A stretch of DNA of 64,000 nucleotides from Nodosilinea sp. FACHB-141 (GTDB taxonomy: Bacteria; Cyanobacteriota; Cyanobacteriia; Phormidesmidales; Phormidesmidaceae): NCBI RefSeq assembly GCF_014696135.1, contig NZ_JACJPP010000012.1, positions 1 through 64,000 on the forward strand, read 5' to 3'. Positions 16,228-24,920 of the stretch are shown here, one piece after another. The notes under the pieces were generated by a model. That model had not been told where the DNA came from, ran no database searches, and worked only from the letters and a program-made list of their open reading frames with translations. The position numbers and the translations under genes are program-made. Each line of letters opens with the position of its first letter. Position 1 is the first letter of the stretch.

Positions 16228-16758
16228 ATGGATGACTGGTCTAAGCAATTGTTTGATGCCTTTGGCAATGCTGTGCAGGACTTTACTCAGCAGGTCTCTG
16301 AGGATACAGAGCGTTGGCTTGATAACCTGGTCGAACAGATAGCTAGTGCTTCTGACGCTCTGGTGCAGACGACGGATCAATGGGCTGAGCAGGTGCAAGA
16401 AGCCATTGACCCCGAAATCGATCGCATTGTAGTCGAGTTCAACCATGTAGTAGAGCCGTTTCGAGTTACGGTCAACGCTGAAATTGATGATGTAGCTGAC
16501 GAACTCAACGAAATTTTAGGGCCGCTGTTGGCAGGACTATCAGGCATTGATCAGTGGTTTGAAGAGGTCTCAGGCCCCTTCAACAGTACTGTGGAACCCC
16601 TGCTGCAAAACTATCCGGTCTGTGTGGGCTGTCGTAATTTCTGCGGCCAGTCCTACGGCGGCAATACGCTGGTGTGCGCTATGCACCCCTTTGGCCCCGA
16701 AGAAGAACGTCAATGCTCTGACTGGGAATCGGTTTGGCCGCAACCGAAAGATCAGTAG
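16228..16758 (+). CDS. Conserved cyanobacterial protein with C-terminal Cys cluster
   Basis: The 176-residue product has a long acidic helical part (residues 1-125, for example DDWSKQLFDAFGNAVQDF). The compact C-terminus has Cys residues in CVGCRNFCGQSYGGN, then LVCAMHPFG and a final RQCSDWE. The C-x2-C-x3-C spacing with a later Cys-x2-His suggests a metal or Fe-S site. I recall this tail (YGGN.LVCAMHP.G) in uncharacterised cyanobacterial proteins, with no assigned function. It follows the phasin-like gene by four bases, so the two probably form one operon. A strong hairpin lies just downstream. Confidence 0.7.
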   Translation: MDDWSKQLFDAFGNAVQDFTQQVSEDTERWLDNLVEQIASASDALVQTTDQWAEQVQEAIDPEIDRIVVEFNHVVEPFRVTVNAEIDDVADELNEILGPLLAGLSGIDQWFEEVSGPFNSTVEPLLQNYPVCVGCRNFCGQSYGGNTLVCAMHPFGPEEERQCSDWESVWPQPKDQ

Positions 16759-16778
16759 GTTAGTAAGGCGGGGTTTGG

Positions 16779-16807
16779 GCTAACACCTGACTAAGTTAGG
16801 TGTTAGC
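16779..16807 (+). terminator. Hairpin downstream of the Cys-cluster gene
   Basis: Perfect 10-bp stem (GCTAACACCT / AGGTGTTAGC) with a nine-base loop, 20 bases after the stop at 16758. No strong T-run follows, so termination efficiency is uncertain. Confidence 0.55.
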
Positions 16808-16832
16808 AAGCTCTAGGGTTTAAGGTATACGT

Positions 16833-16864
16833 TTCATGGTCTGCCTTAAACCGAAGACCATGAA
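16833..16864 (-). terminator. Hairpin downstream of thiD
   Basis: Perfect 10-bp stem (TTCATGGTCT / AGACCATGAA) around a 12-base loop, located after the thiD stop on the minus strand between two convergent genes. Confidence 0.5.
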
Positions 16865-16917
16865 CCCTAACCCTCACTAATCTGCCGCTGTTGACTTAGC
16901 AGACTACTAAGCCTTAT

Positions 16918-17733
16918 CTACTGAGATATCAGAGGAAAGAAGTGACCAACAGGACCTTGCCCTTTACCGATCGCGAGGGCGTGCTTGAGGGCGTTGGTGA
17001 CGTAGTTTTTGGCGTCTTTAACGGCGGTCAGTGGGTCTTTGCCCAGGGCCAGGTTGGCGGCGATCGCCGCCGATAGCGTGCAGCCGGTGCCGTGGGTATG
17101 TTTTGTTTCTACGACCTCAGCCTCTAAAATCACCACCTCGCTGCCGTCAAACCAGACATCGGTACTGCGCAGAGCATCCATCATGCCACCTCCTTTTACC
17201 AAAACGGCTTGAGGGCCAAGCTGGTAGATCTGGCGGGCTGCTGCCTCCATATCGGCCAGGGTAGTGATAGCTAAACCACTGAGCAACTGCGCTTCATAGC
17301 GGTTTGGGGTCAGAACGCGAGCTTGGGGTATCAGGTGGCGGGTCAGGGTAGCGATCGCATCGTCGTCAATTAGCTGCGCGCCCGTGCGTGACACCATCAC
17401 CGGATCCACAACTACCGGAGTTGTGTCGGGCAACGCTTTCAACGCTAATGCGACTGCTTGAATAATCTCCTGGTTGAGCAGCATGCCGGTTTTGACTGCC
17501 TGCACGGCAATGTCGCTGGTCACTGCTTCAATCTGGGCTACCACAGCTTCGGGCGGTAGGGCATCAACCCGCATGACCCCCACAGTATTTTGAGCGGTTA
17601 CGCAGGTCAGGGCACTGGTGCCGTGGACCAGGTGAAAGGCAAAGGTGCGCAGGTCGGCCTGAATGCCAGCCCCACCACCGCTGTCAGAACCGGCAACGGT
17701 CAGAGCCGCAGGCCAAGTAGGCGTCATTGTCAT
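16918..17733 (-). CDS. thiD: Hydroxymethylpyrimidine/phosphomethylpyrimidine kinase
   Basis: ThiD phosphorylates 4-amino-5-hydroxymethyl-2-methylpyrimidine twice to give the pyrophosphate used for thiamine synthesis. The 271-residue protein is ribokinase-fold: ALTVAGSDSGGGAGIQADL near residue 10 is the substrate-binding signature, PVVVDPVMVSRTG lies near 120, and HGTGCTLSAAIAANL near 225 is the anion-hole/ATP signature with the catalytic Asp/Cys neighbourhood. Length is normal. Its ATG lies two bases after the ftsZ stop on the same strand, so it is very likely translated from an ftsZ-thiD message. No thiamine riboswitch is visible upstream. Confidence 0.95.
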   Translation of the reverse strand: MTMTPTWPAALTVAGSDSGGGAGIQADLRTFAFHLVHGTSALTCVTAQNTVGVMRVDALPPEAVVAQIEAVTSDIAVQAVKTGMLLNQEIIQAVALALKALPDTTPVVVDPVMVSRTGAQLIDDDAIATLTRHLIPQARVLTPNRYEAQLLSGLAITTLADMEAAARQIYQLGPQAVLVKGGGMMDALRSTDVWFDGSEVVILEAEVVETKHTHGTGCTLSAAIAANLALGKDPLTAVKDAKNYVTNALKHALAIGKGQGPVGHFFPLISQ

Positions 17734-17735
17734 AG

Positions 17736-19067
17736 CTAGCGGTTGCCGTTAGGCCGCCGCCGCTGCAGAAACTCGGGGATATCTAATCCGGCCCCCAAAC
17801 CGCCGCCACCACTGTTGGCAGGAGGAGTGGCGGGCGGCGGCGTGGCCAGGGTGCGCTTAAAGGGCGTAACGCGGGCTACCTCAATTTCGGGCTGGGCCCC
17901 GGCACGGGTGTTAAAGCCGGTAGCAATCACCGTGATGCAGACTTCGCCCTGCATGCGCTCGTCGATGACCGCACCAAAGATGATATTGGCGTTGGGATCG
18001 ACCCCTTCGTAGATAATCTCGGCGGCGGCGTTGACTTCGTGGAGGGTCAGATCGGACCCGCCGGTGATGTTGAATACGGCTCCGGAAGCACCGTCGATGG
18101 ACGACTCTAGCAGGGGAGAAGAGATCGCCGCGATCGCGGCTTCCCGCGCCCGTGACTTGCCTGAACCCATGCCAATGCCCATCAGGGCCGTGCCCGCGTC
18201 GGCCATAATGGCCCGCACATCAGCAAAGTCAACATTAACTAAACCGGGGATCGTAATAATGTCGGAGATGCCTTGCACGCCCTGGCGCAGAATGTCGTCG
18301 GCAGTGCGAAAGGCTTCCTGCACCGGGGTCTGCTCAGAGATGACGGATAGCAGCTTGTCGTTGGGGATAATAATCAGCGTGTCGACCCGACCTTGAAGGG
18401 CAGCAATGCCCTCATCGGCCTGGTTCATGCGACGGCGTCCCTCAAAGGTGAAGGGGCGAGTGACCACGCCAACGGTCAGCGCTCCGGCTTCCTTAGCTAC
18501 CTCGGCCACAATGGGCGCCGCCCCTGTGCCCGTACCGCCCCCCATGCCGGCGGTGATAAACACCAGGTCAGACTCTTCTAGAGCTGCGGAAATTTCTTCC
18601 CGAGATTCTTCGGCCGCCTTTTGGCCAATAGCAGGGTTACCCCCAGCGCCGAGCCCACGGGTCAACTTTTGACCGATGTGCAGGCTGTTGGTCTGAGTGG
18701 TGTTGTCGAGGGCCTGGGCATCGGTGTTGATGGACCAAAATTCAATCCCCGACAGGCCGCTGCTAATCATGCGGTTGACGGCGTTACAGCCGCCACCGCC
18801 GACCCCAATTACCTTGATGCGGGCGACGCTGCTGGGCAAAGCCGTGTTTTTGGTGTACGTTTCTCCGGGCATAGCTCTGGCATTGTGGGGTTGACTGGAG
18901 TTAAGCTCGCCGTGGCTAAACGGGTTAGACGGGCCAGCGAAGGCGGTCACAGCATCGGCCGCCGGAACCAGGTCAGAGGTTGCAGTCTCAGCCTGATGAG
19001 TCGAGTAAGACTCGTAGTCAGCGTTGCTGTGGCCAGCACCATTGCCGTGGGGGTTGTCGGGGGTCAT
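17736..19067 (-). CDS. ftsZ: Cell division protein FtsZ
   Basis: FtsZ is the tubulin-like GTPase that forms the division ring. The protein has a variable N-terminal extension of about 80 residues, then the core starting [17 protein letters not shown]. The GTP signature [10 protein letters not shown] is clear, and T7-loop residues are in the [14 protein letters not shown] region. The C-terminus has a Pro/Gly linker and the conserved anchor peptide [11 protein letters not shown]. The ATG at 19067 is chosen; an in-frame TTG 21 bases upstream is the only longer option. In this cluster ftsQ lies upstream and thiD immediately downstream, the usual cyanobacterial order for ftsQ-ftsZ. Confidence 0.97.
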   Translation of the reverse strand: MTPDNPHGNGAGHSNADYESYSTHQAETATSDLVPAADAVTAFAGPSNPFSHGELNSSQPHNARAMPGETYTKNTALPSSVARIKVIGVGGGGCNAVNRMISSGLSGIEFWSINTDAQALDNTTQTNSLHIGQKLTRGLGAGGNPAIGQKAAEESREEISAALEESDLVFITAGMGGGTGTGAAPIVAEVAKEAGALTVGVVTRPFTFEGRRRMNQADEGIAALQGRVDTLIIIPNDKLLSVISEQTPVQEAFRTADDILRQGVQGISDIITIPGLVNVDFADVRAIMADAGTALMGIGMGSGKSRAREAAIAAISSPLLESSIDGASGAVFNITGGSDLTLHEVNAAAEIIYEGVDPNANIIFGAVIDERMQGEVCITVIATGFNTRAGAQPEIEVARVTPFKRTLATPPPATPPANSGGGGLGAGLDIPEFLQRRRPNGNR

Positions 19068-19288
19068 AGAGTTGAAGGCCGTAGACAATATAGTAATTAC
19101 CCGTACTAGATAACCGAAGATAACATCTAAGCCCTAAAGATCTAAACCCTGGCTGATGCTAGACAACTATAGAGTACTTCATTGGAAAAAACCAAACTGC
19201 CTTGGCAAGTCTTAAACTACTTGATTTAACCATTGAAATCAGAAAAATGAGCCCCTTTGCGTCAATAGCTTCATCCTTTATATATCTC

Positions 19289-19351
19289 TATTCAGACGCA
19301 GGATGCATATCTATTTGGATGCAGGATGCATATCTATTCAAATGCAGTAGC
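19289..19351 (+). repeat. 23-bp tandem repeat between ftsQ and ftsZ
   Basis: Two full 23-base units (19289-19311 and 19312-19334), both containing GCAGGATGCATATC, are followed by a partial third unit (TATTCAAATGCAG). They lie about 220 bases upstream of the ftsZ start, in its probable promoter region. Confidence 0.75.
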
Positions 19352-19380
19352 GTTCTAGGAAACTAGGTATCCTCAGCGGT

Positions 19381-20241
19381 TTATGGACTAGCGTCAGAGT
19401 CTGTCTGCGCTGAGCTTGCCTTTGGATCGGCGGTGTCGACTACGGCGATCGAGGGCGCGTCGGGGTTGCTGAGGTCGATGCGGGCTACCTCAGACTCGGA
19501 CAGTTGGCCGGGCAGATTGCGCATTCTATCGAGGGTGGCCAGCTGCTGCTCTAGCTCTGGGCTATAAGGGCCTAGGTAGACCGTGCCCAGGGCCGTCTCA
19601 AGCACTAGGTTGTTGGGATCGTGCCAGTCAATTTCGGTAATGGCTACTGGGCTGCCGACGATGGTTTCATAGATCTGCGGCCAGTAGCGTTGGTAGTGGG
19701 GCTGAATGCCTCGCAGCTGGAGAGTGGGCAGCTGCGGTGAGGCGCTACCCAAACCAAAGCTGGCTAGGGGCATCCAGGCTCCGTGGGCGTCGAGAAACCC
19801 GGCCTGAAGATACTGAGTGTCGCTACCGTCGGCTTTGCCTACGGGCAGCACCACCGCTACGGGCACCCGCTCCTGCACCTTGACGTTGAGGCGCGGTGGT
19901 AAGAGCTGACGGGTGACTTCTGCGGTAGTAATGGGGGCGCGATCGCGCAGTTGTCGGGCCAGCACCTCTGGCTCCACCTTCATCAAAGGCTGAGGGTAGG
20001 TCAGCGGCATTAGGCTTTGCACCATCTCGTCGCTGAGCAGTTCGTTGCCCGTCACGTTAATTTGAGCGGGACTGTTAATCAGCCATACCGGACGCGTAGC
20101 CCCCCAAAAAATGGCGGCTGTCAGCCCCGAAAGCGCCCAAAATCGCCAGAGTGCCTGGCTAATCGAAACACGCCGCCGGCGGCGGAGGCTTTTTCGCCGG
20201 GTCTTGAGTTCATCACGAGACAGGGAGGAAACACGGGTCAT
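19381..20241 (-). CDS. ftsQ: Cell division protein FtsQ/DivIB
   Basis: FtsQ is a bitopic membrane protein of the divisome. The 286-residue product has a basic cytoplasmic N-terminus (KTRRKSLRRRRRVS), one transmembrane helix (FWALSGLTAAIFWGAT, about 35-50), then a POTRA domain beginning INVTGNELLSDEMV and a beta domain with the typical VKVQERVPVAVVLPV segment. The ATG at 20241 is preferred over an in-frame TTG 57 bases upstream; neither has a convincing ribosome site. It lies directly upstream of ftsZ, with a 313-base spacer that contains a tandem repeat, suggesting ftsZ has its own promoter. Confidence 0.88.
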   Translation of the reverse strand: MTRVSSLSRDELKTRRKSLRRRRRVSISQALWRFWALSGLTAAIFWGATRPVWLINSPAQINVTGNELLSDEMVQSLMPLTYPQPLMKVEPEVLARQLRDRAPITTAEVTRQLLPPRLNVKVQERVPVAVVLPVGKADGSDTQYLQAGFLDAHGAWMPLASFGLGSASPQLPTLQLRGIQPHYQRYWPQIYETIVGSPVAITEIDWHDPNNLVLETALGTVYLGPYSPELEQQLATLDRMRNLPGQLSESEVARIDLSNPDAPSIAVVDTADPKASSAQTDSDASP

Positions 20242-20340
20242 GGCATCGAGGGTGGGGGCTAAGAAGCCCGGCGATCGGATCTGCCGCAAACGGCTCAAGG
20301 GTTAGAAAGGGCTCAAACCCCCGCTAATGCCCAGCTGCCG

Positions 20341-20769
20341 TTAAGCTGATGCCGATTTTAGCGCCTGAAGAGATTGATGCAACGCTTTTTCCCAGCGGCG
20401 GGCTAAATCGCCGTCAGTAAAGGGAATCCGGTAGGTTTCGCCGCTGGCGGTTGCCAGAGCTAGCTCTACTGATTTACCTGTGGGGCTAGCCTGGTCGACG
20501 GGCACCGTTGCTCCATTGATTTCGAGTTGGAGGGTGGTCACCTGGTGTAGTGACAGCGTGGTCAGGTCAATAGGTCCTTGGCGGGTGGGGCGGCCCCAGG
20601 TGAGCTCATCGCCCCGCTGCCCTAGCATCGAGCGAATGTCATATTTGCTGCGATCGAACTCGGTAGCCCACGCTTCGTAAGCCTGCACCTTTTGAAACTC
20701 GTGCCAGCCCGCCCAGGCTAAGCCAATAAATACCGCCAGCAGGGGCAGCCACAGAAGTCCTCGTTCCAT
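20341..20769 (-). CDS. Conserved membrane-anchored protein upstream of ftsQ
   Basis: The 142-residue product starts MERGLLWLPLLAVFIGLAWAGW, a single membrane anchor, and continues with a soluble domain including YEAWATEFDRSKYDIRSML and LTTLSLHQVTTLQLEING. I do not recognise a named family; such proteins are seen next to ftsQ in cyanobacteria, which hints at a division or envelope role. The start is chosen at the ATG directly before the anchor because an upstream extension to 20880 would add low-complexity residues. It is 99 bases upstream of the ftsQ ATG on the same strand. Confidence 0.65.
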   Translation of the reverse strand: MERGLLWLPLLAVFIGLAWAGWHEFQKVQAYEAWATEFDRSKYDIRSMLGQRGDELTWGRPTRQGPIDLTTLSLHQVTTLQLEINGATVPVDQASPTGKSVELALATASGETYRIPFTDGDLARRWEKALHQSLQALKSASA

Positions 20770-21004
20770 AAAATTGTGTTTACCTCGCGGGTTAGCAGAC
20801 GGTCCAACAGACCTGGGGTGAGGCCTGCGAGAAGAACCAGGGCATGGGAAAGCAAAAGTTAGCGCAGTGACTTTCAGCAATTCTCCCGGCTCAACCTAAG
20901 CACCTGTCCTATAAATTGTAAAGTCTTGCAACAGCTGCTGACAGAACTTCCTGGCTCCATGAAAAAGTGGGCCTAGGCAATTGATTTGCCGTTCCACTGC
21001 ATTT

Positions 21005-21280
21005 ATGGAGGCTGGTACATTGGCATTCCTACCAATTTTAGCTGCGGTTCCGCATACGCCCGACTGGAGCCCTAAGGTGGCCGTCGTGATGATTCTCTGT
21101 AATATTTTGGCCCTTGTCATTGGCAGACTCAGGATTAAATACCCTAGCGCACCGCCGGCAATGCCCGGCGGTGCGCTGTTTGGCAACCTTGGCCTGCCGG
21201 CAGTGCTGGCCAGCGCCAGCTTTGGCCATCTGATTGGAACCGGGGTAATTTTGGGCCTGGCGAACCTGGGTGTTCTCTAG
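21005..21280 (+). CDS. psaK: Photosystem I reaction centre subunit PsaK
   Basis: PsaK is a small two-helix subunit at the periphery of photosystem I involved in antenna binding and state transitions. The 91-residue product has the conserved TPDWSPKVAVVMILCNILAL first helix with its short N-terminal region, an exposed basic loop (RLRIKYPSAPP), and the second helix region LPAVLASASFGHLIGTGVIL. The ATG at 21005 is used; an in-frame TTG at 20981 would add eight residues. It is divergent from the membrane-anchored gene upstream of ftsQ and is followed by a hairpin terminator. Confidence 0.92.
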   Translation: MEAGTLAFLPILAAVPHTPDWSPKVAVVMILCNILALVIGRLRIKYPSAPPAMPGGALFGNLGLPAVLASASFGHLIGTGVILGLANLGVL

Positions 21281-21303
21281 GCCAGCTTGAGCTAGCTCTT
21301 TAT

Positions 21304-21342
21304 ATCCCCAGGAAGGTTAGAACAACGTTTCTGGGGATTTGT
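21304..21342 (+). terminator. Terminator after psaK
   Basis: ATCCCCAG (21304-21311) pairs with CTGGGGAT (21331-21338), followed by a T-rich stretch (TTGTTTT). It starts 24 bases after the psaK stop. Confidence 0.75.
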
Positions 21343-21551
21343 TTTAGGGCTAGGCAAGCTCACTGTGGGCAATGACAGAGAGATTTAGAGGTCAGTGCAA
21401 AGAGTGCGATCGCCCTCGGCAACCTTGCACTTGGTGCGCAGGTAGTCGACCTAGGTGCAACCGCTGCCAGAAGCCGGGTCGGATCGTCTGCCGTAGCAAT
21501 TCCCTGGGATCGCTACATGCCGGTTCAAAGGCGCTGGTTAGGCATCGGTCT

Positions 21552-21699
21552 CTAGGCTCTTCTGGCGTCCTGCCCGAGTGTGGTGGGCTGTTCTAGAGGC
21601 TGAGGGTCGGTGTCACGAGCCTGGACGTCGATGTCAAGGTAGCGAATGGATTTGAGATACCAGAAGGCTACTGCCAGGGGCAGCACATAGCGAGCCCAT
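21552..21699 (-). pseudogene. Short membrane-peptide frame with a possible one-base disruption
   Basis: On the minus strand an uninterrupted frame reads ARYVLPLAVAFWYLKSIRYL, then DIDVQARDTDPQPLEQPTT and a stop, about 48 residues. The only well-placed ATG (21699, with TGGAG 12 bases upstream) is out of frame by one extra G. Removing one G would give an intact small protein starting MARYVLPL. Otherwise translation could begin at GTG near 21686. No family recognised; it could be chance. Confidence 0.25.
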
Positions 21700-21783
21700 G
21701 GTTAGGTTAGTAACTCCAATAAGATCTCAGCGGCTCGATTTTGATCTGCTCTAGGATGCGGCGCGATCGCACCAGTGAAAGCA

Positions 21784-21815
21784 GTAGGCCCCCCAACCAA
21801 ATTTGGGGGGCCTAC
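21784..21815 (-). terminator. Strong hairpin downstream of the glycosyltransferase gene
   Basis: A perfect 13-bp stem (GTAGGCCCCCCAA / TTGGGGGGCCTAC) with a six-base loop lies 29 bases after the end of the glycosyltransferase gene. The region 21343-21783 otherwise holds only the doubtful small frame. Confidence 0.7.
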
Positions 21816-21843
21816 ACTGATCAAAATTGGAAGAGATGGCTGG

Positions 21844-22863
21844 CTAGTCGGCTAGGGTAGAAAATTGCCGAAACCGATAGGTTGCGAAACTGTAGGCGAA
21901 GGCGGCACCGCCATAGAGAAAATAGAACCAGTGCCAAGGGATGACCCGCAGGGCAAAGAGCGGCCCGCGCTTGTACCAAAAGAAGCGATAAACCCGCTGA
22001 TTGATGACCAGCAACCCGAGCATAATAGCGATCGCAACAATCCACAAAAAGGGCTCAATTACTCCGCCCAGCAGGCACCCTAGCGCCGCAAAGCTAAGCA
22101 CCACACTCAGTCGGCTAGTGCGGTCTAGGTTGAGGTCATTCGTCGGCTGCCCCTGGCTAAGAATTAGCTCAGCCCAGGGCAGGGCGCGGTAGAAAATTTC
22201 GGCCCGCAGCAGTGAAACGGGCTCCCAGCATTTCAGGTGCTTGACCTGAATGTGCTTGCACAGGCGAATGGTGTAGCCCGCCCGCCGCAGCCGGTAGCCC
22301 AGTTCAATATCTTCGACACAGGGCTTGACATAGCGCTCGTCAAACCCGCCCACAGCATGAAATGCCTCGGCGCGAATGGCTCCGCAGGCCCCCCAAAAGG
22401 TCGAAGCCTTTTCGGACGACACCTGGTGGGTGTAGTGGTGAAGCAGGTTTTTATACTGCGACAGGAAATTAGAGGCCCCCGGCTGGTCATCGTAGGAGCC
22501 AATCAGCGCTGCCAGGTTAACGTCTTTTTGAAAGGCAATTTCGACGTTGAGAATGGTGTCTTGACCAACGGTGACATCGGCATCGATAAAGAACAGAATG
22601 TCTCCCTGAGCCATAGCCGCCCCTCGGTTGCGGGCGCGGGCTGGTCCACCTGCCGAGTCGTAGCGAAATACCTTAGCCCCAAACGCTTTGGCCACTTCCC
22701 ATGAACCGTCGGTGTCGCCGTCGGCAACTACAATCACCTCGTCAGGCTGCCGACCCGATTGTCTCAGGCTATCGAGGCAGCGGCGGAAGCTTTCACCACC
22801 GTTATACACAGGGATAATGATAGAAATATTGGGTCTTGATGCATGACCTGGGCTAAAACTCAT
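21844..22863 (-). CDS. Glycosyltransferase family 2, membrane-anchored
   Basis: The 339-residue protein has a GT-A fold typical of family 2: ISIIIPVYNGGESFRRCLDS near residue 14, a nucleotide-binding ADGDTDGS region, the metal-binding DAD motif in FFIDADVTVG near 95, and VEDIELGYRLRRAGY near 185 with the catalytic Asp (ED). Two or three C-terminal hydrophobic segments (LSFAALGCLLGGVIEPFLWI and the following one) anchor it in the membrane. It probably adds sugars to a lipid, polysaccharide or protein at the inner membrane face. Donor and acceptor cannot be read from sequence. It appears monocistronic. Confidence 0.88.
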   Translation of the reverse strand: MSFSPGHASRPNISIIIPVYNGGESFRRCLDSLRQSGRQPDEVIVVADGDTDGSWEVAKAFGAKVFRYDSAGGPARARNRGAAMAQGDILFFIDADVTVGQDTILNVEIAFQKDVNLAALIGSYDDQPGASNFLSQYKNLLHHYTHQVSSEKASTFWGACGAIRAEAFHAVGGFDERYVKPCVEDIELGYRLRRAGYTIRLCKHIQVKHLKCWEPVSLLRAEIFYRALPWAELILSQGQPTNDLNLDRTSRLSVVLSFAALGCLLGGVIEPFLWIVAIAIMLGLLVINQRVYRFFWYKRGPLFALRVIPWHWFYFLYGGAAFAYSFATYRFRQFSTLAD

Positions 22864-23374
22864 GAACCAATTATGCCTAAGAATAAGTGCTGAGCTCTGC
22901 GAAAAATATGACTACGTAGGGAATTAACCGCCAACTTTTCTCGAAGTAGAGCATCTCTGAGAAAGAGTAAATGTCTTTGGTGATGTCTCGAGCGACTTCG
23001 GGAAGGTCTAAGAAATCTATTTTATGGAGCTTTCAGTAAATTAAAGCACTTCATGGTGGGAAAACCATCACAGTCATTTTGCAGGAATCATGAAAAAATT
23101 TGCCTCTTCATGATTTTCTTGTAATGCCTTCTACGAAGGCTGCTTATTTCCAATCTCTATTTTTAGAGAGGTAGCAAAACTGAGGCTAGGGCGTAAGGAG
23201 TTGGTTTCTGGATAGAGCTCGAAGTGTTAACCAGTACAAGAGAGATGTGTTGCTTAATACATGGCTAGTTGCTTAAAACCTGGCCACAATTGTAGCGATC
23301 GCCCCCTTCGGTGCACCCTGCTGGCTAGGGTTGTGCGGCAGCAAAAACCTCGCTAGCCTGGGAATGTTCTTATT
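22864..23374. other. Intergenic region with an unassigned terminator-like hairpin
   Basis: No gene supported. On the plus strand AATCATGAA (23086-23094) and TTCATGATT (23107-23115) form a 9-bp stem followed by TTCTT, resembling an intrinsic terminator with no known gene upstream on that strand. Confidence 0.4.
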
Positions 23375-23707
23375 GTGCAAGCTGCCATGCCCACTGGAGC
23401 CCTGTGTGCGATCGCCTATGCTGCCCTTTCTGCGATCGGCGGTCTGACAGGCTATGCCCAAGCCCGCAGTCATGTGTCCTTGGTCACTGGTTTGGTGAGC
23501 GCCGTCCTGCTGCTGACCGGAGCTTGGCTGTGGCAGGCTGGTTCTGCTGGCGGGGCCGGGATGGCTATGGGAGTCACGGTAGCCCTAGTATTTATCTTCG
23601 TTCGCCGTTGGATACAGACTCGCAAAGCCATGCCCGCCGCCATCATGATTGTGGCAGGGGTGCTGGCGTTTATGGGGATGGGGCTTTCGCTGTTCGGCGT
23701 TATCTAG
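23375..23707 (+). CDS. TMEM14 family membrane protein
   Basis: The 110-residue product is almost wholly hydrophobic, with four predicted helices: AIAYAALSAIGGLTGYAQA, SLVTGLVSAVLLLTGAWL, GMAMGVTVALVFIFV and AAIMIVAGVLAFMGMGLSLF. Gly-rich small-residue motifs in the first helix (IGGLTGYAQARSHVSL) are the signature of TMEM14/FAX proteins, some of which export fatty acids from plastids. The role in cyanobacteria is not established. Start is GTG at 23375, which has GGGAA upstream, or the ATG at 23387. Divergent from the glycosyltransferase gene. Confidence 0.82.
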   Translation: MQAAMPTGALCAIAYAALSAIGGLTGYAQARSHVSLVTGLVSAVLLLTGAWLWQAGSAGGAGMAMGVTVALVFIFVRRWIQTRKAMPAAIMIVAGVLAFMGMGLSLFGVI

Positions 23708-23817
23708 GGAGTGGTGAGTAGTTGAAATTATCCTGACCTTGCAACTGCGTAGCCTTTCCGAGAAAGGAGAAAGGGTGGATGAGAACCCTTGCTTCGACAG
23801 GTAAATGATTTAGGAAA

Positions 23818-24798
23818 TTAAGGCGAGTTTGTAGAGTTAGCCGGTTCTGGGGAACTTGACTCGGTGGAAGATTGTTTTAGCAGATCTTCGGCAGAAATAC
23901 CTTCGGTTTGGTTGCCAAATCGCCACAGAGCAGCAGCGGCCTCAGCCTGGGTAACGCCTTTTTGGGGCTGAAAAAGGGTGGTATAGCCAAAAGCACGGCG
24001 AATATTAGCGAAATCGCCATTTTGGTGGTCGGCCAGCACCGCGCGCATCGCCAACGGCTCAATCTTAGCGGCATCCTGAAAGCCCCAGGTGGTAGCAACC
24101 GTGTCGGCCGCCGCGGTTGGCAGCGGTGCACGAGAGTCTAGAGGCACCTTCCACAGCACGAGGGTTTCGCGGGTAAGGGGCGCGTCGGGCCGAAAGGTGA
24201 CAGCGGTGGCATTGCCGGTCTTGGCACTGGGAATAATCCCCGCTTCGGCTAACCCTTGAATGGCGGCAAAGTAAGGGTGTGAAGCGGGCACATCCTGAAA
24301 AGCGGGGGCAGTACCAGCGGCAGCAGCGCGCATGCGCTTGGCTGGCACATCTTTATAAAATCTGTTGTTAGCAGTGAGTAGCCAGTGAGCGAACTCACCC
24401 CGCGTGATGGTCTGGTTAGGAGCAAATTCGAGTTCTACGGGGGTGCCACCGGCTGTTGACCGTGCTGACTCGACAATCCCAAGGTCTAGCCAGTTTTGCA
24501 CATAGGGGCGCAGGTCTTCGGGCACTTCGGCCAGGGTCGCAGTGCTGTCCTCAGGTGAGGGTTTTGGCTCGGTGGGTTCGGCCTCAGTGGGAGTGGGGAC
24601 CTCGGCGGCTGTCTCGGCCGGATCGGGTTCGGTCTCTGCTTCAGCAGGGGTTTCGGGCTCTTCGCCGTTGAATACGGGCCGATCTTGTAGTTGCGGATCG
24701 GCCTCCAAGGACTGCTCTAAGGGACTGCCCGCACAACCGGCGACCAGTAGCAGACTCAGCCCAGATACCATGATCGTGAGACGCAGCGCAGCAGACAA
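23818..24798 (-). CDS. S-layer-homology-domain lipoprotein
   Basis: The 326-residue product has a lipoprotein signal (SGLSLLLVAGC, Cys about residue 22), an acidic Glu/Pro/Thr-rich spacer (about 35-90) and one or more SLH modules: residues 95-150 (PYVQNWLDLGIVE ... ITRGEFAHWLL) and 165-215 (HPYFAAIQGLAEAGII ... TRETLVLWK), with a third degenerate one after 235. SLH domains bind cell-wall polysaccharide. It is therefore probably anchored in a membrane and facing peptidoglycan. The start is TTG at 24798, supported by a perfect AAGGAGG eight bases upstream, rather than the ATG 27 bases downstream. Confidence 0.85.
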   Translation of the reverse strand: MSAALRLTIMVSGLSLLLVAGCAGSPLEQSLEADPQLQDRPVFNGEEPETPAEAETEPDPAETAAEVPTPTEAEPTEPKPSPEDSTATLAEVPEDLRPYVQNWLDLGIVESARSTAGGTPVELEFAPNQTITRGEFAHWLLTANNRFYKDVPAKRMRAAAAGTAPAFQDVPASHPYFAAIQGLAEAGIIPSAKTGNATAVTFRPDAPLTRETLVLWKVPLDSRAPLPTAAADTVATTWGFQDAAKIEPLAMRAVLADHQNGDFANIRRAFGYTTLFQPQKGVTQAEAAAALWRFGNQTEGISAEDLLKQSSTESSSPEPANSTNSP

Positions 24799-24920
24799 GG
24801 GGGCAACCTCCTTAGCGGGGGAATTGATGCAGTACCTACACAGCGTATTTTAGGACAGCGCCCGTGACCTCTGCTGGCTACGCTGTGCCACCCCTGTAGA
24901 ACCCCGCTTGGAACCTGTCT

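Noticed and set aside
21372-21596. 74-codon Cys-rich frame downstream of psaK
   Set aside because: It lies past the psaK terminator with no ribosome site, and the opposite strand shows a more protein-like frame; composition looks random.
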